Source: Ailanthus altissimus (Eukaryota; Streptophyta; Magnoliopsida; Sapindales; Simaroubaceae). Taken from it: 64,000 nt of DNA. Of the stretch, positions 1 to 10,812 are shown piece after piece. The position numbers were made by a program, and so were the translations under genes. The notes below the pieces were generated by a model, which was not told the origin of the DNA, ran no database searches, and saw only the letters and a program-made list of their open reading frames with translations. Where the stretch lies: the NCBI GenBank assembly GCA_946807835.1, contig OX327686.1, forward strand, positions 9,920,001 to 9,984,000, in the 5' to 3' direction. Numbering within the stretch: the first letter of the stretch is position 1; every line of letters begins with the position of its first letter.

Positions 1-112
1 AACCAAATCAGTAAAAAGGATGGCTTTCCACACTTTTCTAACAAATTTACTATTAAAATTGGTGATTCAACAATTATGTATGGGCATGAATTGAAATGGA
101 TATTAAGAAAAG

Positions 113-273
113 AGTACGTATTAGGTGTACAAAGAAAGAGTAAAAAGAAAAGTCAGAAGAATAAATATTATTCACATGGGGTAGTATTCAGTTAAAGTAC
201 GTATTAGGTGTACAAAGAAAGAGTAAAAAGAAAAGTCAGAAGAATAAATATTATTCACATGGGGTAGTATTCA
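113..273. repeat. 78-bp direct repeat, two copies
   Basis: Positions 113-190 and 196-273 are identical over 78 bases and are separated by five bases (GTTAA). Each copy begins AGTACGTATTAGG and ends GTAGTATTCA. The perfect match suggests a recent local duplication. It sits just before an LTR-like stretch; no coding function is apparent. Confidence 0.9.
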
Positions 274-1010
274 TAGTAGCACTATTCACATGACTGTACT
301 GTTCATGGGATATTGTTCACGCGATTACCATTCACACGACAACCTATGGTTATTTTTTGTTTTGGCTCAATTGACTTCTTTAAGTGGGATTAGGACTCCT
401 ACAAGACTCTTATTTCAACTAGGTTTAGGGTTTCTAGAGACTTTGTAAACACTATATAAACCTTTGTAAACCCTTAGAGATAGTCAAGTATCTAAAGTTT
501 CAAGACGTAAACATAAGATAAAATAAAATAGCTATGTTGGCACTAAGTGTCCAACGCACTAGGGTACAACTTTTGAGGGTGTTTTTGTTCTTGAGTGAAC
601 AAAAGAAGCATCATATATCATTTTGAAAGGGGCTCAGGCTATTCTTATATTAATTGGGCAAAAATCTCTTATGGAGTGGGAGATATTGAGAAGTCTTGTA
701 AAACTTATGATGATTTAGGGAGATACTTAGAGGTCTACAATGAGAGATACTAAGAGATCTTGTAAGATCATAGTGATGTAAGGAGATATTTAGTGATCTA
801 TTTAATAAAAGAAGGTGGATCATAGATCCCCCGTAGACGTAAGCGTTTTGGCCGAACCACGTATATCTTGTATTTTGTGGTTTATTTCTTTATCTTTATT
901 GGTATGTTAATCTTATGTGTTTCTTAATTATTTGTTAGTTATGTCTTTCACACGTATATAAGGTTTTTAAGGTGTTAAATACCAAGCCATGGTGGTATTA
1001 TGGCATATAG
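274..1010 (+). mobile_element. LTR-like remnant
   Basis: The stretch has a TATA-like block near 450, short repeated AG-rich phrases, and at 824-870 a block ending CCGAACCACGTA. The same block lies near the 3' end of the copia LTRs at 9353-9386, 13366-13393 and 20128-20160. This suggests the R/U5 part of a related LTR. A block resembling 340-500 also occurs at about 25300-25450. I could not find TG/CA ends or a target-site duplication, so limits are approximate. Assignment to a transposon is inference from shared words. Confidence 0.4.
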
Positions 1011-1099
1011 AACCACATCAAAGGGTATCAACGCAAATGCTAATCTCGTGGAGAGATCAATGCTGAGGTTGTTCTCTCTCAACACTTACATCCTAATGT

Positions 1100-2569
1100 A
1101 GCATGGAAAATGTTCTCCAAAAATCGTTTGCATCCCAAAGAAATAAGGGCTTTCACACATTTTCACTTATGGGCAGTAAATTATTCAGAGCTCTTCACAA
1201 AATAAATAAATAAATTATCTTTTGGGGCACCGTTAAAGACCACACCAATTTTCACCCTCTAGGCATGTTCATTGATGGTCTAGTTTAATTTGGGTATTTT
1301 ATTGATAGAGTAACATGGTATCTACTTCGACCGTATAGCTATCTTTTTTTTAAATGCTAAAATAATTAATCTTTTATAAATGACGTTAATTGAGGAATGA
1401 AAGTGATTAAGTCAGCATTCTTCTTATAAAAATAATTTTTAATTACCGAAATTTTCCAATAGTTCTCATCTATTAACTCATTGACTTTACAATTCAGAGA
1501 AAGTGAAGAGGGATAAATAGGCATAAAAGTGGATGGTCTTGGTAGCCACTTACTCTTGTAGACTAACAACGTCATCCATTGTCGATTCAGCTTCTCAGCC
1601 CATTTTCAATACAATTTGACCCTATAAGATGCTTATCCAAATAAATGAGGATTGACTGTCAAGTTTAGCATGAAGAAAATCACTTCTCCTGAAGTATCGA
1701 GTCTTAAGAAATCTTCCAACTAGTGAATTTAGGTGTTGTTGTATTCTCTACCTTGGTTGGCTAATAATGCTTGATTGAAACAGTTAAATTCTCGAAATCC
1801 TATTCCACCATTCTTCTTTGATCAACTCATTTTGCTTTAACTCATCTAATGAATTTTATTTTGTCTCCTTCAACCTCCATTAGAAGCCTTTCAACATCTT
1901 CTGGATATTGTCACACAGTGATTTATGAATTTTGAACACACTTATTGCATAAGTATAAATTGCTTAGGTTGCTACTTTTATAAGAAATTCTTTACCGCCA
2001 CTTAAGAAAAGCTTACTGTCCCAACCTCTTATTTTTCTTCTAATTCGAAACTTTATCTTATTGAAAAAGCTTGTCTTTTTTTTTTCTCATCATGGAGGGT
2101 AGTTTTAAGTACTTTGTGGAAACCAAAGCAACATTAAAATTAAGTATTTTATATATAGATTGTCTCAATTGGTTATTAACATTAGGGCTGAACATAATTG
2201 AATACTTTTTAAAATTAAAGATTTACCTCGTAATGACGGCATGGTAGTCAAATATATTCTTAAGAGTGATGCATTTGAGAACTTTAGCTTTAGTAAAAAT
2301 TAAGCTATTATCGGTAAAGAACAGATAGAAAATAAATAAGTTACCTCCGAAGCTAATTTTGTTAATATTTTTATTTGTCTCAGCCTTATTGATCAGCAAT
2401 GATAAAGCTTCAACACAAATGATAAATATATAAAGGAAAAACAGGCAGCTTTGTTGAAGTCCCCATTAGGGAATAATTCTATCCCTCAATTTGCATTCAT
2501 TTGGACCTAGAATACTATAGTCGATACAGCCTATCACTAATTCAATCTACCTCTCAGAGAAACCAAGCT
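1100..2569 (-). pseudogene. LINE (non-LTR) retrotransposon relic, C-terminal reverse transcriptase part
   Basis: Read on the - strand, this stretch keeps broken pieces of a plant LINE-1 polyprotein. Near 2580-2520 there is KLGFSER followed by IELVIGCIDYS. Near 2300 there is TDNSLIF, matching the ADDxLIF palm motif with the alanine replaced. Near 1800 there is NGGIGFREFNCFNQALLA, the conserved region after the palm. Near 1500 there is NELIDE, typical of the region before the C-terminal zinc-binding domain. Stops and frame changes interrupt every piece, so it is dead. The upstream part of the same relic resumes at 4601 beyond a solo-LTR insertion. Confidence 0.8.
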
Positions 2570-2574
2570 TCCAT

Positions 2575-4595
2575 TATTGAGGTACGATGTGAGAGTGTGT
2601 GTGTGTGTGGTTAGTGAAATATAAATGCATGTTACATGCGACATACAACAGAAATGTAGAATTCATTTCAACAACGACATTCTCAAATTCAATTCTATTA
2701 AGAAACATAGAATGCATTTCAACAACTACATTCTCAAATTTAATTCCACTATTATAATTTATATTATACCTTTGATGACTGTTAGTGTAGTTAGACAGTT
2801 CAGAATGCTGAATCTCCCCTTTAAGTGCGCCCGAAACAATTCTAAGAATTGACTTCGATAGGATCAAGCCGCTAAAATTGTAACTTTGATTTTAAGTGAA
2901 GCTTAACACTTAAGCAATACAACACTCTTTTATTTCAATTTTCTCTTACGAGGGCTTAAGAACAATTCTTTCCCTTTTTCCTGTCAGTGGCTGAATGCTC
3001 ACTTAGAAAGCTAAAAAGCCTTTTAGTTTCCTCTCATTTATTAGATTAATGGCCGAACCAAAATAACCCTAAGACATGCAAACTATTTGCATGTTCCATT
3101 GACTTTTATTAAAGGACATATGTCCATTATTAAGCGATTTGTCCACTATTTAAATTCTTAACAACATATGTTAACCATTAAGGCTAATTACAAACCGTTT
3201 GGCGAAAATTCCTAAGGCTAAGCATGCAAATCATTTGCATGCATGACATTTACTTTTGGTTAATGAACACTTGTCCACTAATAATCTATTTGTTTTCCAC
3301 TTTGAAATGATTAACAACACTTGTCAACTAATTAATATATGCTTAACAATTAAGCATTATAATACTTAAGTTGTGGTTTTAGGATTTGACATGTCGAATT
3401 CCAACTCTTAGAATTCGACACGTATGTTTCCAAAAGGTTTTGAAACAAATATTACTTATCCAAAAAATTTCAAATCGAACTCTTCGACCTAATTCGCTGC
3501 TCCAATGCTTAACAAGTACACTTTATATTGTGAGTTTATTTATGTTCACACATGTTCATCTTATGGAACCTTTTCATAAGTCAATGAACATTGCCCTACA
3601 TATGTTATAGACTTTACAAAACAGTACATTAAACTATATGAGTTTAGGTTAAAATATATTCGTATAATCCATTTATTATATATATCTTTGAAAAGCAGAA
3701 ACATAGATCTTTACTATCAAATCTCTATTTGCTCGACTATGAATTTATCTCTTAGATTTATATTTCAATAAACAATATCCGAAAATATTTTTGTAATATT
3801 ATTTTACCTTACAAAAATCTTTTTTCATGGTTAATGCATGTGGCCACAAGACTTTCTAAAATACAATTTCGGAGTATCAGGATATATAACTCACCCATAT
3901 GAGCTAACAGATCTCATATTTATGCACACCAGACTTTATGAGCATCGAACTATACCTAATAATACTCAAAGGTCTGACTATAAAATGCCTCTGACATATG
4001 TAGAACCAAAGTACAGTAGATCACTCACAAGCCCACTATATTGCTTGGGTCAAAAGATCACAAATACTACTCAACTCAATAAGACATTCCATTGAAGGCT
4101 TTATGGAATGTCTATTGAAAATTCTCGTAAGTCCATTCAGTACCCAGTCTTTACTGAATACTTGCATGGCTATACAAGTTTTCACTAAGCTCACGGTCTA
4201 TTAAGATTGACCCTTTTGACAATCCAAATATAGACATACAGTAAAGTAGAAGGTTTATTAATTGACCATATCGATAAACATAGATCAAAAAAGATATTTT
4301 TAAAAACATATTACATAATGACATTTCTTAGCACCATTTGCAACTCCTTGCAACTATGTCATTATTATAATATTCTCGGGTCTTTATCACATTTTAGATA
4401 AGGTTCTAACTCTTAGAAACTCTTAGTACTAACCTAAACACTTTTAGATCAGATCTAAACTCATTTAGATCTAAAATGTCTAAAAAGTAGCAAGCTTAGT
4501 ACAATAATAAATTAACGATTTATTAAACTGTATATTGTATAAATATCAAATAAATATCCATATAAAAATAGAATGGCACTTCATATTCGCCAACA
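2575..4595 (-). mobile_element. Solo LTR (family H) inserted in the LINE relic
   Basis: The insert splits the LINE reading between the segment at 4601-4800 and that ending at 2569. It starts TATTGAGG (a decayed TG end), ends CGCCAACA, and is flanked by TCCAT at 2570-2574 and 4596-4600, a clean 5-bp target-site duplication. Its interior around 3838-4095 is recognisably the reverse complement of 30573-30833, inside another solo LTR at 29994-31987, and its last bases (AATGGCAC then CCAACA) match the reverse complement of that copy's start. No internal domain or second LTR remains, so it is a solo LTR left by LTR-LTR recombination. Strand is set relative to the second copy. Contains a (GT)n run near 2590-2610. 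Confidence 0.8.
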
Positions 4596-4600
4596 TCCAT

Positions 4601-4800
4601 ATCATCCTTTACAAAAATCAAATTACGATCCACCCTATCGTAGGCTTTGCTTATGTCCAATTTTAATGTGATAAGACCAGTGTTGCCTTGCTTCCTACCT
4701 CTAATCTTATGAAGATACTTATAACTAACAATGATGTTATCGATGATGAGTCTAGATGGAATTAATGCATTCTAATTAAGGGTGATGATTGAATATAAGA
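4601..4800 (-). pseudogene. LINE relic, N-terminal reverse transcriptase part
   Basis: The - strand reads LNQNALIPSRLIIDNIIV, then YKYLHKIRG, then LKLDISKAYDRVD. These match the conserved LINE reverse transcriptase blocks (S/N-Q-x-A-x-x-P-x-R-x-I-x-D-N and K-x-D-x-S-K-A-Y-D-R-V), including the first catalytic aspartate region. The reading continues across the solo LTR into 2569 and below. A poly-T run on the + strand at about 4820-4832 bounds it on the other side, and no earlier LINE sequence is recognised beyond that. Confidence 0.8.
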
Positions 4801-5508
4801 CTTGTTTCAACCTCGTAGTTTTTTTTTTTTTTGTAATAACACATAAATTACACTGCATAAGTTTATTAGTCTATACTCGATGATTTGACTTCATCATAAT
4901 TCATAATGTTTTTTTCCTTTTAAAATAAGTACCTCAACAAATAAAACCAAAATCAATTAACTATGATAAATGTTGAAACTTGGAAGATATACTTTTTAAG
5001 TTATAGAATAATAGTATACCATAGTTTGTCCTCCATGTCTGCCTTTCAAAAAGACACTACACTAAATCTCTCTTTGTGCACTTAAAAATTATTATATACT
5101 TTACTTAAATAACTTTAGAGTATTATTATATTTTTTTCATTTGTCTTAATTTGTTTTATCTTAAGTGATGTGTCTTTTCTTTGTGTGTAAATATTTAGAC
5201 TATATTGCAATAAGTTGTTATAATAAAATGATGGGTAATACTATATGTTCCAACTCATATCTCAACTTATTTTGATCTGAAATGATGTAGTATGCATTAA
5301 TTAATGATTTTTTTTGTAACTTTTAAAATAATTTATTATACGTTTTTATTAATTTTGTTGTAACATAATCAGTATGTTTGTGCCTACCCAAAAGATCTTT
5401 TGTTAAGACTCACCAATATAATTTTATTATTAGCACAATTTAAATATTTTCATCCCAAAAAAAAATATTTACACATAAAAAAGTGAAACTTACTTTCAAA
5501 TATAATAT
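4801..5508. other. AT-rich intergenic stretch
   Basis: Apart from a poly-T run and general AT-richness, I see no gene, known repeat or RNA here. It ends at the CATTT target-site duplication of element B (5509-5513). Confidence 0.5.
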
Positions 5509-5513
5509 CATTT

Positions 5514-6910
5514 TGTTAGACATTTTATATTATTTGATGTCCTTAAAGTATGTATAATAATATTTTTTTATTAATGAAATTTATTCATACATATGTGTCG
5601 AGCATATATTAATGAGTCTATATTTATATAATATATTATTTATGTGTTAAGTATATGATGCTAATACAAAGGTGTAGATTACAAGTTCTTTATAAATTAA
5701 AACTTGTTCACAACCATTATTGAAAATGACATTTCATTATGCAAAGTTGTAATTTTTCTACTTCTTGTAGTTGATGATTTACCTTTATCATTGAAGAAGA
5801 GATTTCGAGTAGAAAAACTAGTGTATATGATACATTGTATGTAACTACTGTAAATTTTGATCTTGTTAACTGAATGTCATTGTTTTTAATTCATAAAAGT
5901 TTTAATAAACTTGATTAACCTTAATCATGTGCAAGTAATGAACTTACATTCATATATTGTATTTTTTTAAATTACCATGGAGTGAGATCCATATAAATAG
6001 TCAAAACTTTAATAGCTTAAAGATATACTTTCATAGATTATAAGAATATATATTTGCAAAATAAAATATACTTAATGATACTCACTTAAGCTGTTTGTAG
6101 TACTTGATATTTAAATTTGTGGTCGTAGTTTATTCAATAAATTATTTATTAAATTATAATAATTATATATAAATTTATTTACAAATATAGACTTGTCAAA
6201 AAATGATCATTAGAACATTCCATGACTTAGAGTAAATAGGTAATTAGATAAGACACATTTCCATGGCTTAATTTTAAATTATAGACATCAGTTAGAATGT
6301 CAATTAAATTATTATTATTATTGGTTTAAGACCAAACTTAATTTAATTAAAAGGGTTTATTAAAATAGATTTTTATTTATTTAACATGTGTTACTAGAGT
6401 GCACAACCTTTGACTATTAATAGAATAGTTTGGAGTTAACTAAAAAGATCTAATGGGTCATGAGATGACTTGGTAGGGCCTTTTGACAGTCTTGCAGTCC
6501 CTATACTAATTCAAATCATAAATAAAAAAACTCTAAATTTTAAATCCTAATCAAACTCTAAATCCTCAAAAGAAATGTCTATATACATGAAGGTAGGACT
6601 ATTAAAAGACAACAAAAAAATCAATAATTCTTTTATGTATTTTATGTGAAAAAGAGAATTAGGCTATTTCTCTACTCTCACTCTATAGCATTTCCTTGGA
6701 TATACATAAGTTTGAAGATTAAGATAAATTCGTGTGCCTGTATGCTTAAATTTGAAGATTGTGAATAGTAAAATAAATTGCAACCATTTAATTCAAGGTT
6801 TATCAAACGAGAAATTGAGATAATTTTTTATCCCTATACATCTAATTATAAACAAGATAACTAGCTTATACACAAATTTACATTATTAAAAGAAAAAAAA
6901 TTATCCAACT
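5514..6910 (+). repeat. 5' LTR of element B
   Basis: Colinear with 18509-21636 once element C is removed. Shared phrases include TTCATACATATGT (about 5583 and 18672), GATTACAAG/GATAACAAG then TTCTTTA-AAATTAAAACTT, and AAATTATCCAAC at the end. The empty site corresponding to the C insertion lies at about 6611 (AGACAAC). Confidence 0.85.
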
Positions 6911-6911
6911 A

Positions 6912-6924
6912 TTGGTATCGGAGC
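6912..6924 (+). other. Primer-binding site of element B
   Basis: TTGGTATCGGAGC follows the 5' LTR by one base and differs by one base from the initiator-methionine tRNA complement (TGGTATCAGAGC) used by many plant copia elements. Confidence 0.85.
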
Positions 6925-8784
6925 TGCCTTATTTTATTACATGTATAATTTATTTTATATTTGGCGGTAATTATTTATTGTGACACCAATTGTATAATTT
7001 AATATATAATTATTATTTTTTATATTATATGATGAATAATTATGCCCATAATAATAATTTATGATTAGATATGCTTGTAATTGTTTTGAAAATTGTAACA
7101 AGAGAGGGTGATGAAATAATATCATAATTTTTCCTCTCGATTAATTTTTTGTGATTCTTCTAATTTATTGTAAGCTAATTAATTGGTGTAGGTTTTAATA
7201 TGTAACTCTAAAGAATTGAAATATTAGACTTTTAATTTATTATTATAAAAAAGAAAGAGAAAGAAAGTAATTTTGGGCAAGAAGAATTTTTTCGGCGAAT
7301 TGAGGTGGCAATGTGTGGTGGTGCGTGTCAGACGTGCGGGAACCCAAGCAGCTTTCGACAGCTCTGACATGTCGAGACCATGATCCCCAACGGTGGGGCA
7401 AGGTAAGATAGTGCATTCCACGCACAGATGACTTGATGAAGCATTATCTGGCTCGTAGTTTGAGGCAACAAGGAGTAGCGCGAGCTGTTTAACGCCTTCT
7501 GAACCAAACAATGGTCTCTCGTGGCTACTAGCCACAAGTTTCGATGGTTAGGTTATGTTTTAAGAGTGATGGCTAAGGAGTTTAGGAGGAGGGCAACAAC
7601 AAATAATTGTGGAGTTTGGGAGGGCGGCAGGGGTAAAAGAAAAAAAGATGAAATCTAAGTTTCATCTTACTTATCTCACTCAATCCTTTCCATCTTTTGG
7701 TTAATTTTGTTTTGGCCAAAAAGATTTGTAGATTTTGCAAATGGGCTCTAAACAAAATTCATCTTTTAATTAATTTTGTTTTGGCTAGAATATGGTTATT
7801 TGGTCGAGTAGAAAATTGATTCGTTGTACGAAATAAGTAAAGAAAAAAAAACACTCACTTACTCTTATGTGGTTTTATTTTTAAAATTTTACAAATAAGC
7901 CCTAAACAGATTTTATAATTTTGGTAATTATGGTTTAGCTAAAAATATTTACAAAAATTATAAATATGCCCAAATTCTGATGCAAATTAGTTTGTGAACT
8001 AATTTTTGGGTATTTGAAAATTCGAAGTTAACCTAACTCTTTTTAATTTGATCCAAATTTTATAAAATTTTAAACTATTTTAATAAATAAAATTACTAAG
8101 CCTAAAAATATTTTTTAAATATATTTTATTTTAAAGAAGCCAAATAAAAATTAACCCTAAAATATGTCTAATTGTTTTTTTTTTAAATGGACCAAAGAAA
8201 ATTAAAAGTTCAAAATGCCTAGAATATAAAATGAGACAATCAAATAGAAATGGATATTATGAATGAACTCAAGTTGACTTCAAAGAGCATATTGAAAATT
8301 TTAGGCTTAATTTTACTATTTTTCTTCTTAGGATAAGTCATAAATTATGGGTTATTTATTTATCTATTTAATTAGTTGGTTGAATAACATATCATGTAGA
8401 TAAAGGGTGCACCATTCTCATGTCCATTCATAAATATGTTATCTTCTATGACATTAATGGTCTAATGTGATTAAGACAAAATTACTGTCATAGTTTAATA
8501 TTAAATTAATTTCATAAAATTGACATAACCTAATTAATTATTTTATTAATTAATTATAGGTAGAATGTCATTTAATTGAATTAATGGGTATATTGAAAAA
8601 TAACTCTAAAGTTTAAAATATTAAGTAAGAGAGGACTTTAAGCGTAAAGTTTACGGCCTCCATTATTGGTTCTATTATAAAGTAGATTAATGTCTCATCT
8701 CAAATTTTGTAACATTCCCTACGAAGGATATTAATCAGAACTGGTTATTAGATACAACTTCCCTACAAGATAAGATCCGATATA
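6925..8784 (+). other. Untranslated leader of element B, first part
   Basis: Between the primer-binding site and the nested element A I find no gag homology. A GC-rich patch at about 7260-7560 stands out from the AT-rich surroundings; open frames through it on the - strand look like by-products of base composition. Position and composition fit the long leader of some copia elements. The leader resumes after A at 13506 and runs to about 13874. Confidence 0.5.
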
Positions 8785-8789
8785 AGACT

Positions 8790-9480
8790 TGTGAGAATGT
8801 TGATTAAAAATCAGCGGGATATGATTTATAGAGCAAGTCAAACGTGTTGGGTATGCGAGGATCGAAGATGGATGCAAAATGAGATAAAAGACGCAAGAGG
8901 CGGTGCCCAAGCGTGGGCGCTGCGACGCCAGGTCTTGAGCATCGCGGTGCCTAAGTCAGAACCTGAACGTCGTAGCGCCCAGCGCGGGAATAGTTTCCTG
9001 ATTTGTTACAACTTATTTCGTCTCACACTTATTCTAAAACTCCCTAATTTGACTCTCACACGTTTAGGATAAACCTAAGACGTCCTAGAGCCTATATAAA
9101 GGGTCTCTATTGGCTTGTAAACAAAACCTAAGACATCTTAGAGAAATCTTAGAGAGAAGACACAAGTCTTTGTGATTAGAGTGAGATCTTTATGATCAAA
9201 CATACTTTGTGATTCTTTGTGAAAGAAAACCCTTGGTTGCAAAAGAGAGTGATTACTTTGTGAGTCTTTCTTGTAGAGAAAACCATTGGTTGCAATAAAG
9301 GCATACTTTGTAAGTGTCTTAAGATTTAATAATAAGAATGTGTGATTTTGATCCACCATTGACGTAGGCAAGTTGCCGAACCACATAAATTCTATATGTT
9401 TTTCTTCTACCTTTCTCTCTTTAGTTTCTTAATTACTTGTTCTGTATTATATTGCTTATTTGTGTACTTCCACTTCAACA
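8790..9480 (+). repeat. 5' LTR of element A
   Basis: Starts TGTGAGAATG and ends CTTCAACA. Contains a GC-rich island with repeated GCGC and CGGTGCC words (about 8900-8990), a TATATAAAGGG box (about 9093), and the GACGTAGGCAAG/CCGAACCAC block near 9363. Aligns with 12841-13500. Confidence 0.88.
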
Positions 9481-9483
9481 AAC

Positions 9484-9495
9484 TAGTATCAGATC
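9484..9495 (+). other. Primer-binding site of element A (degenerate)
   Basis: TAGTATCAGATC lies three bases after the LTR and matches 10 of 12 bases of the initiator-methionine tRNA complement. Element C has TAGTATCAGAGC at the same place. Confidence 0.75.
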
Positions 9496-9511
9496 TTGGT
9501 TCTAAGCAGAC

Positions 9512-10260
9512 ATGGCCACACCCAAGTATGAGGTAGAGAAATTCAACGGTACGAATGACTTTAATCTGTAGAAGATAAAGGTAAAGGCGTTGTTGGTGAG
9601 CCAACGGTTAGGGTTAGCATTAGAAGAGACTACAACTCTATCTAGTGAAGAAATGAAGATGCCAAAGTCATCTAAGGCTGAAGCAAAAATAATGGACATT
9701 TAAGGAAGAGCTCACAGCATAATTATTCTATCATTGAGAGATGAAGTACTAAGGGAAGTAGCAGATGAGATGACGATGATTGGTCTTTAGAAGAAGCTTG
9801 ACTCGCTTTATATATGAAAGTTGTTGGCTAACAGATTGTATATAAAGAAGACATTGTATCAGCTGTTCATATGAGAGGGGACGCCGATGAAAGATCATAT
9901 AGACGTCTTCAATAAGATCATTCTTGATCTTGAGTCGCTAATTATAAATCAAGATAGAAGATAAAGATAGAACAATTACCCTGCTGAGTTCACTCACCAA
10001 GAGTTATGAAAGTTTTATTGATACGTTACTCTATGATGGAGAGAGTTTAATGATGAGCGATGTGAAATCATCATTAAACTCAAAGTTATTAGGGAAGCAG
10101 ATTGAGGGTAATGTAGAAAGTTTATCTGTAAGAGGAAGGCCCTCATATAGATATGGAAGAAAAAAAGGGCACAAGATCGAAGTTTAGAACTCCTACGAAG
10201 TGTTATTACTGCAAGAAAGATGGACATTTCATAAATGACTGTCCAAAGAAGAAAGCACAA
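9512..10260 (+). pseudogene. gag relic of element A with zinc knuckle
   Basis: The ATG at 9512 opens MATPKYEVEKFNGTNDFNL, typical of copia gag (UBN2-type), and parallels the 193-residue gag frame of element D. Stops occur at several tryptophan positions (for example after DFNL) and frame shifts follow. Near the end a zinc knuckle is intact at 10201-10242: C-YY-C-KKDG-H-FIND-C, the CX2CX4HX4C pattern that binds RNA. The product would be the capsid-nucleocapsid protein, but it cannot be made as one chain. Confidence 0.8.
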
Positions 10261-10339
10261 GATCGAGGAAAGCGGATGCTGCGATTGCCTATGATGATAG
10301 CTATAACAATGCAGAGACACTTGTCGCTACTGATGGTAA

Positions 10340-10812
10340 GAACGCTGAACAATGGGTTCTTGATTCTAGTTGTATATTTCACATGTGCTCGCACAAGTCT
10401 TGATTTATGAATTTTCAGCCCATTAATGGTGATAAGGTGTTAATAGGTAATGATGTTGTATGTTAGATGATGAGAATTCGTAGTGTTAAACATTTGCTGC
10501 ATGATGGGCGAGTGAGAGAGTTGATAAATGTTATGTATGTTCCTGACCTCGAGAAGAACTTGATCTCACTGGGGACTTTAAACCAGAATGGGTGTTCCAT
10601 CAGGATCGACGGAGGGGTTTTGAGAGTATTGAAGAGTTCCATGGTGGTAATGAGAAGAAAGAAGCACAAAGGTGTCTATGTGCTTAAGGGTGAAGTTGTG
10701 AGTGGTTTTGCATTATTCTCTGTAGATGATGAAAATGTGCAAACCAAGTTGTGACATCTTAGACTGACACATCTAGGTGAGAGAAACCTTAAGGAGTTAT
10801 TTAGTCAAAAGA
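10340..10812 (+). pseudogene. Protease and pre-integrase relic of element A
   Basis: WVLDSSCIFHMCSH matches the copia protease active-site segment (normally LDSGA/C), with the glycine changed to serine. It is followed by the conserved downstream VMYVPDLEKNLISLG and the pre-integrase phrase KGVYVLKGEVVSG. A stop separates THLGERNLKELF. The reading then leaps at about 10813 to the integrase-reverse transcriptase linker, so the integrase zinc finger and catalytic core are deleted relative to element D. Confidence 0.75.

Noticed and set aside
3838..4095. Open frame of 85 codons with a similar frame on the other strand at 30573-30833
   Set aside because: Both lie inside solo LTRs of one repeat family; the protein-level likeness follows from DNA homology and there is no evidence of coding.
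7224..7537. Overlapping - strand frames of 60-103 codons
   Set aside because: They fall in the GC-rich leader of element B; several frames are open at once, which points to composition rather than coding.
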